DNA of 6,085 nt from Thermoflexales bacterium (GTDB lineage: Bacteria > Chloroflexota > Anaerolineae > B4-G1 > SLSP01). Numbering within the stretch: the first letter of the stretch is position 1; every line of letters begins with the position of its first letter. Below, in pieces: positions 5,789 through 6,085 of the stretch. The stretch spans positions 1 through 6,085 of the forward strand of contig SLSP01000283.1 of NCBI GenBank assembly GCA_007130345.1, read 5' to 3'. The position numbers and the translations under genes are program-made. The notes beneath the pieces were generated by a model. The model worked only from the letters and a program-made list of their open reading frames with translations. It was not told where the DNA came from and made no database searches.

Positions 5789-5956
5789 ATGCTTCGGTGG
5801 GTTATAACATTTCTGGTCATCGCTTTGATTGCCGCGTTCTTGGGCTTTGGTGGTATAGCTGGCGTAGCAGCGGAAGTTGCTAAAATCATCTTCTATATCT
5901 TCTTGATACTCTTTGTGCTATCTCTCATCTTCGGGCGCCGAGTTTGGCCACGATAG
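5789..5956 (+). CDS. DUF1328/UPF0391 (YtjA-type) small membrane protein
   Basis: This 55-codon gene begins MLRWVITFLVIALIAAFLGF, continues through GGIAGVAAEVAKIIF and ends SLIFGRRVWPR before TAG. The pattern of LRW start, two hydrophobic helices (~5-20 and ~32-48), a GFGGIAG-type turn (~19-25) and an Arg-rich FGRR end is characteristic of the UPF0391/DUF1328 family, normally about 50-60 residues. Members are inner-membrane peptides of unknown function, often seen in stress-responsive settings in proteobacteria. It has an excellent ribosome binding site and its own downstream terminator, so it is probably a single-gene transcript, although no clear promoter was found in 5625-5788. Family assignment is strong; function is unknown. 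Confidence 0.5.
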   Translation: MLRWVITFLVIALIAAFLGFGGIAGVAAEVAKIIFYIFLILFVLSLIFGRRVWPR

Positions 5957-5983
5957 CTTGATATACAAACAGGGAAATGCCAC

Positions 5984-6016
5984 AAAACCGCGCATTGCAT
6001 AATGCGCGGTTTTTTT
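5984..6016 (+). terminator. Rho-independent terminator after the DUF1328-type gene
   Basis: ACCGCGCATT (5987-5996) and AATGCGCGGT (6001-6010) form a perfect 10-bp stem with a GCAT loop, followed by a run of seven T (6010-6016). Flanking A's (5984-5986) can lengthen the stem by pairing with the T's. On the minus strand the tract is only four T, so any bidirectional use would be weak. The remaining 69 bases (6017-6085) show only a GGTTTAG repeated at 6017 and 6029 and no gene. Confidence 0.5.
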
Positions 6017-6085
6017 GGTTTAGTTTTTGGTTTAGGAAACTTTTCCCCAAGTAGGGGGAGACGGAGCGATTGACTTCCTAGCTTG

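Noticed and set aside
5785..5790. Perfect TATAAT just before the small membrane gene
   Set aside because: It overlaps the start codon and lies after the ribosome binding site, so it cannot be the -10 box for this gene; it is probably chance in an AT-rich spacer.

Overview
The window looks like a moderately GC-rich bacterial chromosome, most probably a member of the Chloroflexota (Anaerolineae-like). This is inference from style, not from a marker gene. The signs are a Thr/Pro 'TPTPEP' linker in an exported protein, a small tail-anchored Ser/Thr kinase, an FHA domain fused to an OmpR-type winged helix, and an intergenic 'ACACGGAT/ATCCGTGT' palindromic element. No RNA gene, CRISPR array, transposase or phage gene was seen.

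Layout. Positions 1-2483 (+) hold the 3' part of a large exported protein: a glycoside hydrolase family 3 (GH3)-like domain, an Ig-like domain, a Pro/Thr linker and three membrane segments. Several GH3 catalytic motifs are degenerate. It meets, tail to tail with an 11-bp overlap, a membrane-anchored Ser/Thr protein kinase (2473-3453, -). A 71-bp divergent intergenic region carries a good sigma70-type promoter for the kinase. On its other side is an FHA-winged-helix regulator (3525-4172, +). A 278-bp AT-richer gap (4173-4450) follows. It contains no gene but has two separate inverted-repeat structures.

Next is a two-gene unit: a kynurenine formamidase-like metal hydrolase (4457-5104, +) overlapping by 8 bp a zinc-ribbon, two-TM membrane protein of unknown function (5097-5624, +). 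A G-poor, C-rich stretch follows, and then a 55-codon DUF1328/YtjA-type membrane peptide gene (5789-5956, +). That gene ends in a strong intrinsic terminator (5984-6016).

How the genes may work together. The most coherent proposal is that the divergent kinase and FHA-winged-helix protein form a compact phosphothreonine signalling pair, with the kinase at the membrane and the FHA protein reading phosphothreonine and binding DNA. This resembles the mycobacterial PknH-EmbR pair but with a shorter, rearranged regulator. The convergent, possibly non-catalytic GH3-like surface protein could be a cell-wall or glycan binding partner, but only adjacency supports that. The formamidase-like gene and its coupled partner, and the DUF1328 gene, show no evident functional link to the signalling pair.
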